A stretch of 64,000 nt of DNA. Origin: Streptomyces cinnabarinus (GTDB taxonomy: Bacteria; Actinomycetota; Actinomycetes; Streptomycetales; Streptomycetaceae). The translations under genes and the position numbers were made by a program. Where the stretch lies: assembly GCF_027270315.1 (NCBI RefSeq), contig NZ_CP114413.1:4898001-4962000 (forward strand), given 5' to 3'. The notes under the pieces are model-generated. The model had not been told where the DNA came from. It was given only the letters and a program-made list of their open reading frames with translations, and searched no databases. Numbering within the stretch: position 1 is the first letter of the stretch; each line of letters starts with the position of its first letter. This document shows, in pieces, positions 1 to 7,398 of the stretch.

Positions 1-8
1 ATGCCAGG

Positions 9-14
9 CACTAT
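9..14 (+). promoter_or_regulatory. Putative -10 element for a leaderless peptidase transcript
   Basis: CACTAT ends 6 nt before the ATG at 21. No Shine-Dalgarno sequence separates it from the start, and the same spacing recurs at other genes here. The -35 would lie outside the window. Confidence 0.4.
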
Positions 15-20
15 GGGGCC

Positions 21-1847
21 ATGACTGAGAGCAACGGGTCCGCCGCGCCGGATCAGCAGGAGCAGAAGCGGTCCATGCCGGACTGGGAGAAGCGCTTCAG
101 GGCGCCGCGGGTGTCCCTGCCGGACTGGGCGGAGGACGCCCCGGACCGCTCCCTGTTCGTGTCGAACGCGACGGGGACGTACGAGCTGTACGCCTGGGAC
201 CGTGCCACCGGCGAGCAGCGCCAGGTGACGGACCGCCCGAACGGCACGACGGACGGTGTGCTCTCCCCGGACGGCGCCTGGATCTGGTGGTTCGACGACA
301 AGGACGGCGACGAGTTCGGCGTCTGGCGCCGCCAGCCGTTCACGGGCGGCGAGGACGAGCTGGCCACCCCGGGCCTTGACCCCTCCTACCCAGCGGGCCT
401 CGCCCTCGGCCGCGACGGCCGTACGGCGATCGTGGGCCGTTCCACGGACGACGAGGGCACCACGATCCACCTCGCGCGCCTCGGCGAGCCCCCGGCGGAG
501 CTCTACCGGCACCGCGAGTCCGCGGGCGTCGGCGATCTCTCCCACGACGGTTCGCTGATCGCCGTCGAGCACACCGAGCACGGCGACGCCATGCACTCCG
601 CGCTGCGCGTCCTGCGCCCGGACGGCTCCGCGGTCGCCGAGCTGGACGACACCAAGGGCGGCACCGAGGAGCTGGGCCTCGAAGTGCTGGGCTTCGCCCC
701 CGTCGACGGCGACACCCGCCTGCTCGTCGGCCACCAGCGCCGCGGCCGCTGGGAGCCCCTGGTGTGGGACGTGGCCACGGGCGAGCAGACGGACCTGGTC
801 CTGGACCTGCCGGGCGATGTGAGCGCCGAGTGGTACCCGGACGGCTCGGGCCTGCTGGTCGCGCACAGCCACGAGGCCCGCAGCGAGCTCTTCCGCTACG
901 ACCTCGCCGGCCACGACCTGACCAGGATCCCCACCCCGCAGGGCACGGTCTCGGGCGCTACGGCCCGCCCGGACGGCACGGTGGAGTTCCTGTGGTCCTC
1001 GGCCGCCCGGCCGTCGACGGTCCGCTCGACGACCGGTGAGACCGTCCTGGACCCGCCGGGGATGAAGTCCCCGGGCTCGGTCCCGGTGGAGGACGTCTGG
1101 GTGGACGGCCCCGGCGGCCGGATCCACGCCCTGGTCCAGAAGCCGGCCGGGTCCACCGGCCCGCTCCCCACCGTCTTCGACATCCACGGCGGCCCGACCT
1201 GGCACGACAGCGACGCCTTCGCGGCGGGCCCGGCGGCCTGGGTGGACCACGGCTACGCGGTGATCCGGGTCAACTACCGGGGCTCGACCGGCTACGGCCG
1301 CGCCTGGACGGACGCCCTCAAACACCGCGTCGGCCTGATCGAACTGGAGGACATCGCGGCGGTCCGCGAGTGGGCGGTGACCTCGGGTCTCGCCGATCCC
1401 GCCCGGCTGATCCTGACCGGTGGCTCCTGGGGCGGCTATCTCACCCTCCTCGGCCTCGGCGCCCAGCCCGACGCATGGACCCTGGGCATCGCGGCGGTCC
1501 CGGTGGCCGACTACGTCACGGCGTACCACGACGAGATGGAGGCACTGAAGGCGATGGACCGCACGCTCCTCGGCGGCACCCCGGAGGAGGTCCCGGAGCG
1601 CTTCGAGGCCTCGTCGCCCCTCACCTACGTGGACAAGGTGACGGCCCCCGTCTACATCTCCGCAGGCGTCAACGACCCCCGCTGCCCCATCCGCCAGATC
1701 GACAACTACGTCAAGCGCCTCGAAGCCCGCGACGCCGTCCACGAGGTGTACCGCTATGACGCGGGCCATGGCTCCCTGGTCGTGGACGAGCGCATCAAGC
1801 AGGTCCGCCTGGAGCTGGACTTCGCGGCCCGCCATCTGAACGCCTGA
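21..1847 (+). CDS. S9 family peptidase (prolyl oligopeptidase-like)
   Basis: A 608-residue cytosolic serine peptidase of the S9 (acylaminoacyl-peptidase/prolyl oligopeptidase-like) family, expected to cleave short peptides. The N-terminal ~350 residues carry WD40-like beta-propeller repeats (SPDG/DPSY-type blades). The C-terminal alpha/beta-hydrolase domain has the nucleophile in GGSWGGY (Ser469), the acid in GVNDPRCP (Asp552) and the histidine in DAGHGS (His583). No signal peptide or membrane segment is seen. The ATG at 21 is preceded by a -10-like hexamer and not by a ribosome binding site, so a leaderless start is likely. A hairpin just downstream separates it from the convergent AraC gene. 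Substrate is unknown. Confidence 0.9.
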   Translation: MTESNGSAAPDQQEQKRSMPDWEKRFRAPRVSLPDWAEDAPDRSLFVSNATGTYELYAWDRATGEQRQVTDRPNGTTDGVLSPDGAWIWWFDDKDGDEFGVWRRQPFTGGEDELATPGLDPSYPAGLALGRDGRTAIVGRSTDDEGTTIHLARLGEPPAELYRHRESAGVGDLSHDGSLIAVEHTEHGDAMHSALRVLRPDGSAVAELDDTKGGTEELGLEVLGFAPVDGDTRLLVGHQRRGRWEPLVWDVATGEQTDLVLDLPGDVSAEWYPDGSGLLVAHSHEARSELFRYDLAGHDLTRIPTPQGTVSGATARPDGTVEFLWSSAARPSTVRSTTGETVLDPPGMKSPGSVPVEDVWVDGPGGRIHALVQKPAGSTGPLPTVFDIHGGPTWHDSDAFAAGPAAWVDHGYAVIRVNYRGSTGYGRAWTDALKHRVGLIELEDIAAVREWAVTSGLADPARLILTGGSWGGYLTLLGLGAQPDAWTLGIAAVPVADYVTAYHDEMEALKAMDRTLLGGTPEEVPERFEASSPLTYVDKVTAPVYISAGVNDPRCPIRQIDNYVKRLEARDAVHEVYRYDAGHGSLVVDERIKQVRLELDFAARHLNA

Positions 1848-1885
1848 CGGAGCCCGGGGGCAAGGGCGGCCGGCGTGGTGTGCCC

Positions 1886-1905
1886 CGCCCCCACGTACGG
1901 GGGCG
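1886..1905. terminator. Hairpin terminator between convergent genes
   Basis: CGCCCCC-ACGTAC-GGGGGCG forms a 7-bp perfect GC stem between the ends of the peptidase and AraC genes, so it could serve both strands. Confidence 0.65.
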
Positions 1906-2023
1906 TCCGGGAGGCGGGGCGATCGGACTGTAGGCAGCGGGGCGGCGCGGATCTGCACGGTTCGCGAGCGGGTTGTGTGCACAGTCCGAACGGTCAATTG
2001 CCGTCAGGCGAGGGGCCGTTCAT

Positions 2024-3100
2024 TCATTCCGCTCCTGCATTCCGCTCCTGCATTCCGCTTCTGCGCTCCGCTTCGGGGGTGTGGGAGTGCCGGTAGTCGC
2101 GCGGGGTGAGCTGGTAGTGGGCGCGGAAGGAGCGGGCGAAGACCGTCGGGTTCGGGATGCCGACGGTGCGGGCGATGGCGGCGATCGAGCGGTGCCGTTG
2201 CCGTGGATCGGCGAGCATCCGGCGGGCCTCCGCCATCCGGGTCTCGCGGATGAAGCGCGCGGGGGAGCGGTCGGCGTCCCGGAAGGCGAGTTCGACGTAC
2301 CGGGTCGAGACCCGGAAGGCGTCGGCGAGCATGCGCGGCGACAGGTCCGGGTCGCGCAGATGCTCGTGGACGAACTCCCGCATCCGCGCCAGCAGGACGC
2401 TGCGCGCGGTGGCGGTGCCGGGCTCCTGGCCGGCCATCTCCAGCCGCAGGGTGGAGACCAGCAACTCACGGACAGTGTGGCCGAGTTCGGCGAGCGAGGC
2501 GGAGGGCAGCCGGGGCGCCTCGCGGCCGAGCTCGGTGACCGTGCGGGTCAGCACCCGCAGGAGGGGGTTCTCGGCGGGGACGACCTGCCCGATCATCCCC
2601 GTCTCGATCTGCAGATCGCGCCGCAGGACGGCTCGCGGGACGTTGATCACGAGGAAGTGGCCGAAGGAGTCGGCGGTGACCGACCACGGGTCGGCGCTGC
2701 CGTGGAGCAGGGCGTCGCCGACGCGCAGCCGGGTGTGGCGGCCCCCTGCCAGGGCCTGGCCGGGGCGCTGGGCGACGGCGAGGTGGTAGAGATCGAGGGG
2801 GTCCCGGTCGATCAGCCGCCGAGTGCGGGTGACCCGCACCGGATCGGACCCGATGTCCACGAGCCCGACCTCGCCGAGGTCCAGCGCGTAGACCCAGCCG
2901 GTGTAGCCGGGGCAGTCGGCGGAACGGCCGCGAGGACGCTCGCCGAGACGCTCGCCGGGTCCGAGGAGCGCCGCGTCCAGCGCCGTCGCCGACTCCCGCA
3001 ACGCACCCCGCCACGCGTCGACGTCCTGAACCAGAACCCCGTGCGTCGCGGGCCCGGGCCGCAACACCGGCACCTGCCCGTCCCCCTGCCCACACTTCAC
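2024..3100 (-). CDS. AraC family transcriptional regulator (AraC-binding-like domain + HTH)
   Basis: A 358-residue regulator. The first ~200 residues resemble the ligand-sensing AraC_binding_2 domain and the last ~110 form the double HTH_18 domain (ADAFRVSTRYVELAFRD and IARTVGIPNPTVFARSFRAHY). The GTG at 3100 is chosen because GGGGGCGGG lies just upstream and the next gene ends at 3126; reading further upstream runs into that gene. The last codons pass through three tandem copies of a 13-bp repeat (2025-2063), so the C-terminal tail probably varies between strains. It follows the channel-like gene on the same strand by 25 nt and may be cotranscribed. The regulated genes cannot be told from the sequence. 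Confidence 0.85.
   Translation of the reverse strand: MKCGQGDGQVPVLRPGPATHGVLVQDVDAWRGALRESATALDAALLGPGERLGERPRGRSADCPGYTGWVYALDLGEVGLVDIGSDPVRVTRTRRLIDRDPLDLYHLAVAQRPGQALAGGRHTRLRVGDALLHGSADPWSVTADSFGHFLVINVPRAVLRRDLQIETGMIGQVVPAENPLLRVLTRTVTELGREAPRLPSASLAELGHTVRELLVSTLRLEMAGQEPGTATARSVLLARMREFVHEHLRDPDLSPRMLADAFRVSTRYVELAFRDADRSPARFIRETRMAEARRMLADPRQRHRSIAAIARTVGIPNPTVFARSFRAHYQLTPRDYRHSHTPEAERRSGMQERNAGAE
2025..2063. repeat. Three tandem copies of a 13-bp repeat at the 3' end of the AraC gene
   Basis: CATTCCGCTCCTG occurs at 2025-2037 and 2038-2050, and with one mismatch at 2051-2063. The period is not a multiple of three, so copy-number change alters the reading frame of the last codons. 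Confidence 0.85.
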
Positions 3101-3125
3101 GAACCCGCCCCCCGTCGATCCCCTG

Positions 3126-5078
3126 TCACGCCCCCGCCGACTCTCGCCTCCGCCGTCCCAGCAGCTCCGCCAGTCCCCGCCGCGTGGCGGCCAGCACCAC
3201 CCGGTCCTCCGCGCGCAGCACATACGTGTCCGGCAGATCCCACACCAGCCCGGACGCCGAGCCCTGGGCGCCCCCGGCCCCGCCCCCGTCCGCCGGACCG
3301 GACCCTGCCGCCCCGGCTCCAGCCCCCGCCCCGGTCGCCGTGTCCAGGGCCAGCACCCGCCAGGCTCCCGCCCGGAACGCCTCCCCGACCGTCCGCCCCT
3401 CCAGCTGAGGGTGCCCGCCCACCTCCACGGACGCGAACAGCAGCACCCGCCGCTCGACCGGGATCGCGCCCAGGATCTGCCGCCCCAGCATCGCCCCGGC
3501 GAACGCGGGCGCGGCCAGATGGGTCACGCTCCGGCTCCGGGTGGAGGCGAAGGGGTGCGCGGCACGCAGGGTGCGGTACACCGCCGTCGCGAAGTCGTCG
3601 TCGTAGAGCCGGAGGACGACCCGAAGGTCGGGCCGTACGGACCGGGCCGCCAGTACGGCCTCCAGGTTGGTGGTGTCCACGCTGGTCACCGCGAGCAGCG
3701 CGCTGGCCCGATGGACCTTCGCGGCCTCCAGCACCCCTTCCTGGGTGACGTCCCCCAGCACCACGGGCACCCGCAGCCGCCGTGCCGTGGCCATCCCGCG
3801 GGCCTCGGGATCGGCCTCGACGCACACCACCGGGATGTGCAGTTCACGCAGCCGGGTCAGCACCCGCGTCCCGATCTTCCCCAGCCCGAGCAGGACCACA
3901 TGCCCACCCAGTCCCCGAGGCGGCTTGCGCAGCGCGGAGGCGGTCCGGAAGGTACCCAGCGCCTCCAGCACCGCGGCCAGCAGCACCGGCAGCAGCAGCA
4001 ACCCGAGCAGCCCGGAGAGGAGTTGCAGCACCTGACGGCCCGTGGACTGGTTGAGCGCGGGCTCGTTGATGGCGAAGAGATCGAGGAGCGTCACATACGT
4101 GGCGTGCAGCGGATGATCCCCGGTGACCACCGTCAACGCCACGGCCAGCGCGAAGACACAGCCCACCAGACCCGCCAGCGACCACCGCAGCCGCCGCGAG
4201 AACAGGGACGAGAAGGCGGGCACGACTCCCCGCCCGCCCGACATCGAGGGCCCGGAGTACGACACCTGCTCCAGTACGACGGCTCCCCGCCCCCGCGCCC
4301 GACGCACCGCGGCCTCGTCGGGCAGCAACTGCGGCCCCTCCTCGTCGCCTTCCGGGCCACCACCGCCCCCCGGCGCGGACAGCAGCGCCAGCGTGGCAAG
4401 ACCGGGATCCGCGACCTCCCCCCGCGCGCCCGGCTGCCGCTCCACCGCCCGCAGCAGTAACCCGTCGGTCTGTACGACCTTGCTGGTGCCGACGAGCGCG
4501 GTGGCGACCAGCGCGGGAGCGGCGGTGTCGGCGTCGGAGAGGACGGTGGTCGATGCATCGGCGGTGCTGGCGGAACTCGTGGCCAACGCGGCGGCCTGGT
4601 CGAGCAGTTCCTCGATGTGCTGCCCCAGCCGCCGGTTGTAGAGCCGCAGCACCAGCCGCAGCCGGGGATTGATCCGGCGCGCGGTGAGGGCGGCGCGGAT
4701 GTTGGTCTCGTCGTCGTCATAGACGAGCGCGAGCGCGGCCGCCCGCTCCACCCCGGCGTCCGCCAGCACCGCCTCGGTGACCTCGGCGGCCTCGACGAGC
4801 CGCTCGCTCTCGGCCGGCGACCCGTTGCTGTTGCCCGCGGCCCGGCTCACGGCGGCGCTGACCATCCGGTCCAGCAGCGCGGCCGACGCGGCCCGGGCCC
4901 GCCCCACCACCGGCGGCCGTACCGCCCGTTCGGCGGGGGGCACGACGAGCGTGACCTGTTCGCCGTAGACCCCGCGCAGTTCGGCGGCGAGCCGGTGCGC
5001 GAGACCGTCGTCGCCGCACACCACCATGTGCGCCGGGGGCGCACCACCCGGCTGACCCTGACTCGGAACGCTCACCAC
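3126..5078 (-). CDS. Channel-like membrane protein with two RCK/TrkA_N NAD-binding domains
   Basis: About 650 residues. The order is an N-terminal TrkA_N-like domain (HMVVCGDDGLAHRLA; residues ~17-200), a variable linker, two or three hydrophobic segments (~305-410: SLAGLVGCVFALAVALTVV, then LLSGLLGLLLLPVLLAAVL), and a second TrkA_N domain with a clean Rossmann motif (HVVLLGLGKIGTRVL) followed by a TrkA_C-like tail. This resembles bacterial ion-channel/NAD-binding proteins of the CASTOR/BK type, suggesting nucleotide-gated potassium or cation flux; there is no obvious TVGYG filter, so ion selectivity is open. The linker contains an Ala/Gly-rich run. The start is uncertain: adjacent GTG codons at 5078 and 5075 have only a weak upstream GAGG, and longer in-frame starts reach 5198. 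Confidence 0.75.
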   Translation of the reverse strand: MVSVPSQGQPGGAPPAHMVVCGDDGLAHRLAAELRGVYGEQVTLVVPPAERAVRPPVVGRARAASAALLDRMVSAAVSRAAGNSNGSPAESERLVEAAEVTEAVLADAGVERAAALALVYDDDETNIRAALTARRINPRLRLVLRLYNRRLGQHIEELLDQAAALATSSASTADASTTVLSDADTAAPALVATALVGTSKVVQTDGLLLRAVERQPGARGEVADPGLATLALLSAPGGGGGPEGDEEGPQLLPDEAAVRRARGRGAVVLEQVSYSGPSMSGGRGVVPAFSSLFSRRLRWSLAGLVGCVFALAVALTVVTGDHPLHATYVTLLDLFAINEPALNQSTGRQVLQLLSGLLGLLLLPVLLAAVLEALGTFRTASALRKPPRGLGGHVVLLGLGKIGTRVLTRLRELHIPVVCVEADPEARGMATARRLRVPVVLGDVTQEGVLEAAKVHRASALLAVTSVDTTNLEAVLAARSVRPDLRVVLRLYDDDFATAVYRTLRAAHPFASTRSRSVTHLAAPAFAGAMLGRQILGAIPVERRVLLFASVEVGGHPQLEGRTVGEAFRAGAWRVLALDTATGAGAGAGAAGSGPADGGGAGGAQGSASGLVWDLPDTYVLRAEDRVVLAATRRGLAELLGRRRRESAGA

Positions 5079-5200
5079 AAGGGAAAAGACTGCCTCAACG
5101 AGACGGGTGGTTCCAGCAACCATCTGAACAATGCACGCCAACTCCCCGTAGGAAAGGGGAGGAAGACCGGCAAGCCCGCACCGGAGGGACACGACCACCC

Positions 5201-6193
5201 GTGGCGACCACCACCAGAACCCGTCCCCCCGACCAGCCGGACACCCGCTCCGCCTCCACCCCCCTCGCCTTCATCACCCTCCTCGTGCTCGCCGTCCTCC
5301 TCCAGAACCCCCTGCGCGGCGCCCTGTCCGCACCGGTGATGCAGAGCTGGACGACGGTGTTCGTGGCGGTGGTGATCCAGGCGCTGCCGTTCCTGGTGTT
5401 GGGCGTGTTGCTGTCGGCGGCGATCGCGGTGTTCGTGCCCGCGTCGTTCTTCGCCCGCGCCCTGCCCGGCCGCCCCGCCCTCGCGGTCCCGGTGGCGGGC
5501 GCGGCGGGCGCGGTCCTGCCGGGCTGCGAGTGCGCGTCGGTCCCGGTGGCGGGCGCCTTGGTCCGCCGCGGAGTCACCCCCGCCGCGGCACTCGCCTTCC
5601 TCCTCTCCGCCCCCGCGATCAACCCGATCGTCCTGACCGCGACAGCCGTGGCCTTCCCCGGCAACCCCGAGATGGTCCTGGCCCGCCTGGTCGCGAGCCT
5701 CCTGGTGGCCTGCGCGATGGGCTGGCTCTGGCTCCGCCTCGGCCGCACCGACTGGCTGCGCCCACCGGCTCGTTCGTCCTACGACGGCCAGGGCCGCGGC
5801 GCCGCCTTCTGGGGCTCGGTCCGGCACGACGTGCTGCACGCCGGAGGTTTCCTGGTGGTGGGCGCGATGGCGGCGGCGACCCTGAAGGCGGTGGCACCGG
5901 AGAGCTGGCTGCGCGGACTGGCGGCCAACCCTTTCGCCGCTGTTCTCGCCCTGGGCGTCCTCGCCGTACTGCTGTCGATCTGCTCGGAGGCGGACGCGTT
6001 CGTGGCGGCGTCGCTGACCCACTTCTCCCTGACGGCCCGGCTCACCTTCCTGGTCGTCGGCCCGATGGTCGACCTGAAGCTGTTCGCGATGCAGGCGGGC
6101 ACCTTCGGCCGCGCCTTCGCCCTGCGCTTCGCGCCCGCGACATTCGTGATGGCGGTACTGGTCTCGACGGCGACAGGGGCGGTGCTGCTGTGA
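5201..6193 (+). CDS. ArsP_1/UPF0718-type permease
   Basis: A 330-residue polytopic membrane protein with about eight hydrophobic segments. It has the family motif around GCECASVPVAGALVRRGV (residues ~107-124), with the paired cysteines typical of predicted permeases of the ArsP_1/DUF318 family. The GTG at 5201 follows GGAGGG at ~11 nt. It overlaps the next gene by GTGA, and the same two-gene pair exists in other bacteria (for example ycgR-ycgQ in Bacillus subtilis, recalled from family knowledge). The substrate is not known; the cysteines suggest a metal or metalloid. No Zur or ArsR operator could be recognised upstream. Confidence 0.8.
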   Translation: MATTTRTRPPDQPDTRSASTPLAFITLLVLAVLLQNPLRGALSAPVMQSWTTVFVAVVIQALPFLVLGVLLSAAIAVFVPASFFARALPGRPALAVPVAGAAGAVLPGCECASVPVAGALVRRGVTPAAALAFLLSAPAINPIVLTATAVAFPGNPEMVLARLVASLLVACAMGWLWLRLGRTDWLRPPARSSYDGQGRGAAFWGSVRHDVLHAGGFLVVGAMAAATLKAVAPESWLRGLAANPFAAVLALGVLAVLLSICSEADAFVAASLTHFSLTARLTFLVVGPMVDLKLFAMQAGTFGRAFALRFAPATFVMAVLVSTATGAVLL

Positions 6194-6900
6194 AACCCGG
6201 GACTCACCAGGCCCAGGCAGCCCTGCTCTTCCTCCTGGGCGCGACCCTGCTCCACGCGGGCACGACCGACCTCTACCTGCGCTACGTCAAATCAGGACTG
6301 CGCCCCCTGCTGCTGCTCTCGGCGGCCGTCCTGATCGCGGCGGCGATCGCCACGGTCTGGTACGAACGCCGAACCCCGGACCACACCGGCCACCCGGAAC
6401 CGCGGGTCACCTGGCTCCTCACCCTCCCCGTCCTGGCCCTGATCCTGGTGGCCCCGCCCGCCCTCGGCTCCTACAGCGCCGTACGCACCGGCACGGCCCT
6501 GCAACAGCCGTACGGCTACGCGGACCTACCCCCGTCCGGCACCCTGCGCCTGGCCCTGACGGACTACGCGGCCCGAGCCGCCTACGACAAAGGCCGCACC
6601 CTGAGAAACCGCGAGCTGGAGATCACCGGCTTCGTGGCCACCCCCCGCTCCGGCCCGCCCTACCTGGTCCGCATGACCCTCAACTGCTGCGCGGCGGACG
6701 CCCAGCCGGTAAAGATCGCCCTGACCGGAAAGGTCCCACCGGTCCTGCGCCCGGACACCTGGCTGCGCGTCACCGGCACCTACACCCCCGGCACCACCGA
6801 GGACCCGGTGAACGGCGCCCCCATCCCCTACCTGAAGGTGACGAAGGCAACCCCGGTCCCGCCCCCGAAGGACCCGTACGACGAGACCTGGAACAACTGA
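6190..6900 (+). CDS. TIGR03943/UPF0703-type putative permease subunit
   Basis: A 236-residue protein starting at a GTG that overlaps the permease stop (GTGA). Two or three N-terminal hydrophobic segments (residues ~10-100) are followed by an extracytoplasmic OB-like beta-rich domain (ELEITGFVATP ... MTLNCCAADAQPVKIAL) with a conserved CC pair that could bind metal. Translational coupling and the known pairing with UPF0718 permeases suggest the two form one complex. It ends 4 nt before the convergent DUF4287 gene, leaving almost no room for a terminator. Confidence 0.8.
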   Translation: MKPGTHQAQAALLFLLGATLLHAGTTDLYLRYVKSGLRPLLLLSAAVLIAAAIATVWYERRTPDHTGHPEPRVTWLLTLPVLALILVAPPALGSYSAVRTGTALQQPYGYADLPPSGTLRLALTDYAARAAYDKGRTLRNRELEITGFVATPRSGPPYLVRMTLNCCAADAQPVKIALTGKVPPVLRPDTWLRVTGTYTPGTTEDPVNGAPIPYLKVTKATPVPPPKDPYDETWNN

Positions 6901-6903
6901 CGT

Positions 6904-7113
6904 CTAGCCCTTCGACTCGGCAAGAGTGTGCGCGACCAGCGCATTGGCATGCCCGTGCCCCAGCCCGTGCTCGGCCTTGAGCCAGTTGACGAGCTCCATG
7001 TGCTTGGTGAGCGGAGAGCTGCGGATGAGCCCCTTCCACTCCTCGACGGGACGGCCGTACTTCTTCTCGATGGAGGGGAAGTAGCTGGCGGGGCCTTTCA
7101 CGGGGGCGGTCAT
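6904..7113 (-). CDS. DUF4287 domain protein
   Basis: A 69-residue protein (MTAPVKGPASYFPSIEKKYG...). The motif YFPSIEKKYGRPVEEW and the HMELVNWLKAEHGLGHGHANALV helix-turn region match the short DUF4287 family found in actinobacteria, often in proteins with a DUF5655 transport-related domain. The ATG at 7113 follows GAAGGAG at good spacing, which is why this start was preferred over 7167. Function is unknown. It is convergent with the permease pair and marks the left edge of the accessory region. Confidence 0.7.
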   Translation of the reverse strand: MTAPVKGPASYFPSIEKKYGRPVEEWKGLIRSSPLTKHMELVNWLKAEHGLGHGHANALVAHTLAESKG

Positions 7114-7210
7114 GTCGATGATCTCCTTCGGTCGAACGGCGTTACCGACATGGATGACCTGGACCACGCGAAAAACTCATCGGTGCACCGGCGCCCTAGA
7201 TCTTCTGTGA

Positions 7211-7234
7211 GAGGTCACCGACGAGGGTGACCTC
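7211..7234. repeat. Perfect 9-bp inverted repeat in the divergent DUF4287/helicase intergenic region
   Basis: GAGGTCACC-GACGAG-GGTGACCTC. It lies ~100 nt from the DUF4287 start and ~140 nt before the helicase promoter, so it may be an operator or a transcript terminator. The rest of 7114-7398 shows only the helicase promoter. Confidence 0.6.
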
Positions 7235-7351
7235 CGTGACGGGTGGTCTGTCGACGGCGCGTCGGCTGCGCCATCTGCCCGATGACCTCAGGCATGGCTG
7301 AAGTTGTTCGGTGGGGACGCACTTGGTCAGTCGTGCGCCCTGCCCTGTTCG

Positions 7352-7379
7352 TTGCTGATCGTCTTAAGATCGCTACTCT
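7352..7379 (+). promoter_or_regulatory. Candidate promoter of the NERD-helicase gene
   Basis: TTGCTG (7352-7357) and TACTCT (7374-7379) are separated by 16 nt. The predicted transcript starts ~12 nt before the ATG at 7399 and includes its GAGGGAG ribosome binding site. Confidence 0.45.
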
Positions 7380-7398
7380 GCGTACGAGGGAGCGTGGC

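Noticed and set aside
1973..3748. 591-codon plus-strand frame opposite the AraC regulator
   Set aside because: Antisense to a gene with a clear HTH domain; ends in Pro/Arg-rich low-complexity sequence.
5110..5200. Cobalamin or other riboswitch, or Zur box, before the permease pair
   Set aside because: None of the conserved boxes could be aligned to the leader.
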